Assembly: GCA_937877075.1 (NCBI GenBank)
Contig: CALEGD010000071.1
Location: 1 to 51,833, forward strand
Direction of reading: 5' to 3'
Length of the DNA stretch: 51,833 nt
Source: an uncultured Acholeplasmatales bacterium
GTDB taxonomy: Bacteria > Bacillota_I > Bacilli_A > ML615J-28 > CAG-698
Shown: positions 51,634-51,833 of the stretch, one piece after another
Numbering within the stretch: the stretch's first letter is position 1
Layout: every line of letters begins with the position of its first letter
Translations under genes and position numbers: made by a program
Notes under the pieces: generated by a model
Told to the model about the DNA's origin: nothing
Seen by the model: only the letters and a program-made list of their open reading frames with translations
Database searches by the model: none

Positions 51634-51833
51634 GATTAAACTACTTTTAATCTTATTGGTGGCCTCACCACTAGACTGTAAAAAAAGTATTACTTTTTTA
51701 TCCAGTTTACTTTTGTTTAGTATATTTAATGCTGCATTTATATCTGCATTAATAATACTACCACTAGAGGATAAGCCTCTTTTTATCCTTTTACCACTGA
51801 ATTTGTGATTCTTATTTTCTTCAAATTCTCCAT
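51622..51833 (-). CDS. tnpB: TnpB (IS200/IS605-type RNA-guided nuclease), C-terminal end only
   Basis: From the window edge to TGA 51622 the minus strand reads about 70 codons that match the end of TnpB/OrfB: HKFSGKRIKRGL, then SIINADINAALNIL (Asp of the third RuvC motif), then a tail beginning SKLDKKVILFLQSSGE, where relatives have GVVNTPxRI-like sequence. The N-terminal part, including the zinc ribbon, is outside the window. TnpB is guided by an omega RNA that usually comes from the 3' end of the gene and the element end, so 51553-51700 probably holds part of it. A perfect hairpin (51630-51652) lies inside the last codons. The element ends just before the promoter of the glycosidase operon. 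Confidence 0.85.
   Translation of the reverse strand, partial: GEFEENKNHKFSGKRIKRGLSSSGSIINADINAALNILNKSKLDKKVILFLQSSGEATNKIKSSLILRE
51630..51652 (-). repeat. Perfect hairpin at the tnpB 3' end
   Basis: Nine-base inverted repeat AAGATTAAA/TTTAATCTT with a 5-base loop, within the last codons of tnpB. It may be part of the omega RNA or of the transposon-end structure. A separate 9-base direct repeat, CTCTCTTAA, occurs at 51561-51569 and 51625-51633. Confidence 0.65.

Noticed and set aside
51518..51808. Plus-strand open frame of 96 codons at the right edge
   Set aside because: It is antisense to the clear TnpB C-terminus and the operon promoter, has no ribosome binding site and an odd hydrophobic composition expected from reading Lys/Asn-rich DNA backwards.
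1..51833. CRISPR array
   Set aside because: No regularly spaced repeats were seen on either strand.

Overview
The window comes from a low-GC, Gram-positive-type bacterium. TGA is used as a normal stop (for example in yabP, sufC, ftsH and the radical SAM gene), so this is not a Mycoplasma/Spiroplasma-type code. It keeps peptidoglycan genes (murE-like, membrane murF, ddl), lipoteichoic-acid genes (LtaS family, YfhO, CsbB-like GT2, GtrA), the Firmicutes SUF order sufC-D-S-U-B, hslO, tilS-hpt-ftsH, pyruvate:ferredoxin oxidoreductase (anaerobic metabolism) and two sporulation genes (yabP, yabQ). I would place it among deep-branching Bacilli/Erysipelotrichia-like anaerobes; no species is recognised.

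Layout. 1-2.8 kb: glyA (cut by the window edge), a frameshifted phosphate butyryl/acetyltransferase-like gene, a small membrane protein and a GDPD-family protein lacking its first catalytic His. 2.8-3.1 kb: tRNA-Tyr, tRNA-Gln(TTG), tRNA-Gln(CTG). 3.2-9.5 kb (minus): metal-binding lipoprotein, yabQ, yabP, an unknown membrane-anchored protein, an O-antigen-ligase-like protein and YfhO. 9.7-13.4 kb (plus): GT2, GtrA, an SGNH hydrolase and lysS. 13.4-14.5 kb: two unknown or poorly known genes. 14.6-16.5 kb: hslO and an M42 aminopeptidase. 16.5-18.6 kb: maf, a second membrane-anchored GDPD, and DUF2512. 18.6-22.8 kb: tilS-hpt-ftsH-rqcP. 22.9-26.3 kb: alpha/beta hydrolase, membrane-fused murF, ddl. 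26.4-29.9 kb: a degenerate ABC ATPase, a six-helix membrane protein and an LtaS-type enzyme. 30-35.9 kb: apbE plus the SUF operon. 36-39.6 kb: nifJ. 39.8-42.9 kb: radical SAM and a MurE-like ligase. 42.9-51.5 kb: a four-gene glycosidase operon (GH2, GH3, GH13, GH36). 51.6 kb to the end: the C-terminus of a TnpB (IS200/IS605-type) RNA-guided nuclease.

The unifying theme is cell-envelope construction: peptidoglycan precursors, lipoteichoic-acid-type polymer synthesis and decoration, phosphodiester turnover, and remnants of cortex formation. Two pairs seem to be split functional modules. YfhO diverges from GT2-GtrA, and together they resemble a three-component polymer glycosylation system. The degenerate ABC protein, its membrane partner and the LtaS-type enzyme form one apparent transcription unit.

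The best candidates for something undescribed are: the catalytically dead-looking ABC ATPase with its membrane partner next to the LtaS homologue; the membrane-fused MurF in an operon with an alpha/beta hydrolase; and the unknown 177-residue membrane protein with a consensus promoter placed so that its mRNA should be leaderless. Core genes that sit together in Bacillus subtilis (rqcP, yabP, yabQ, tilS, hpt, ftsH, hslO, lysS) are all present here but broken into scattered blocks.
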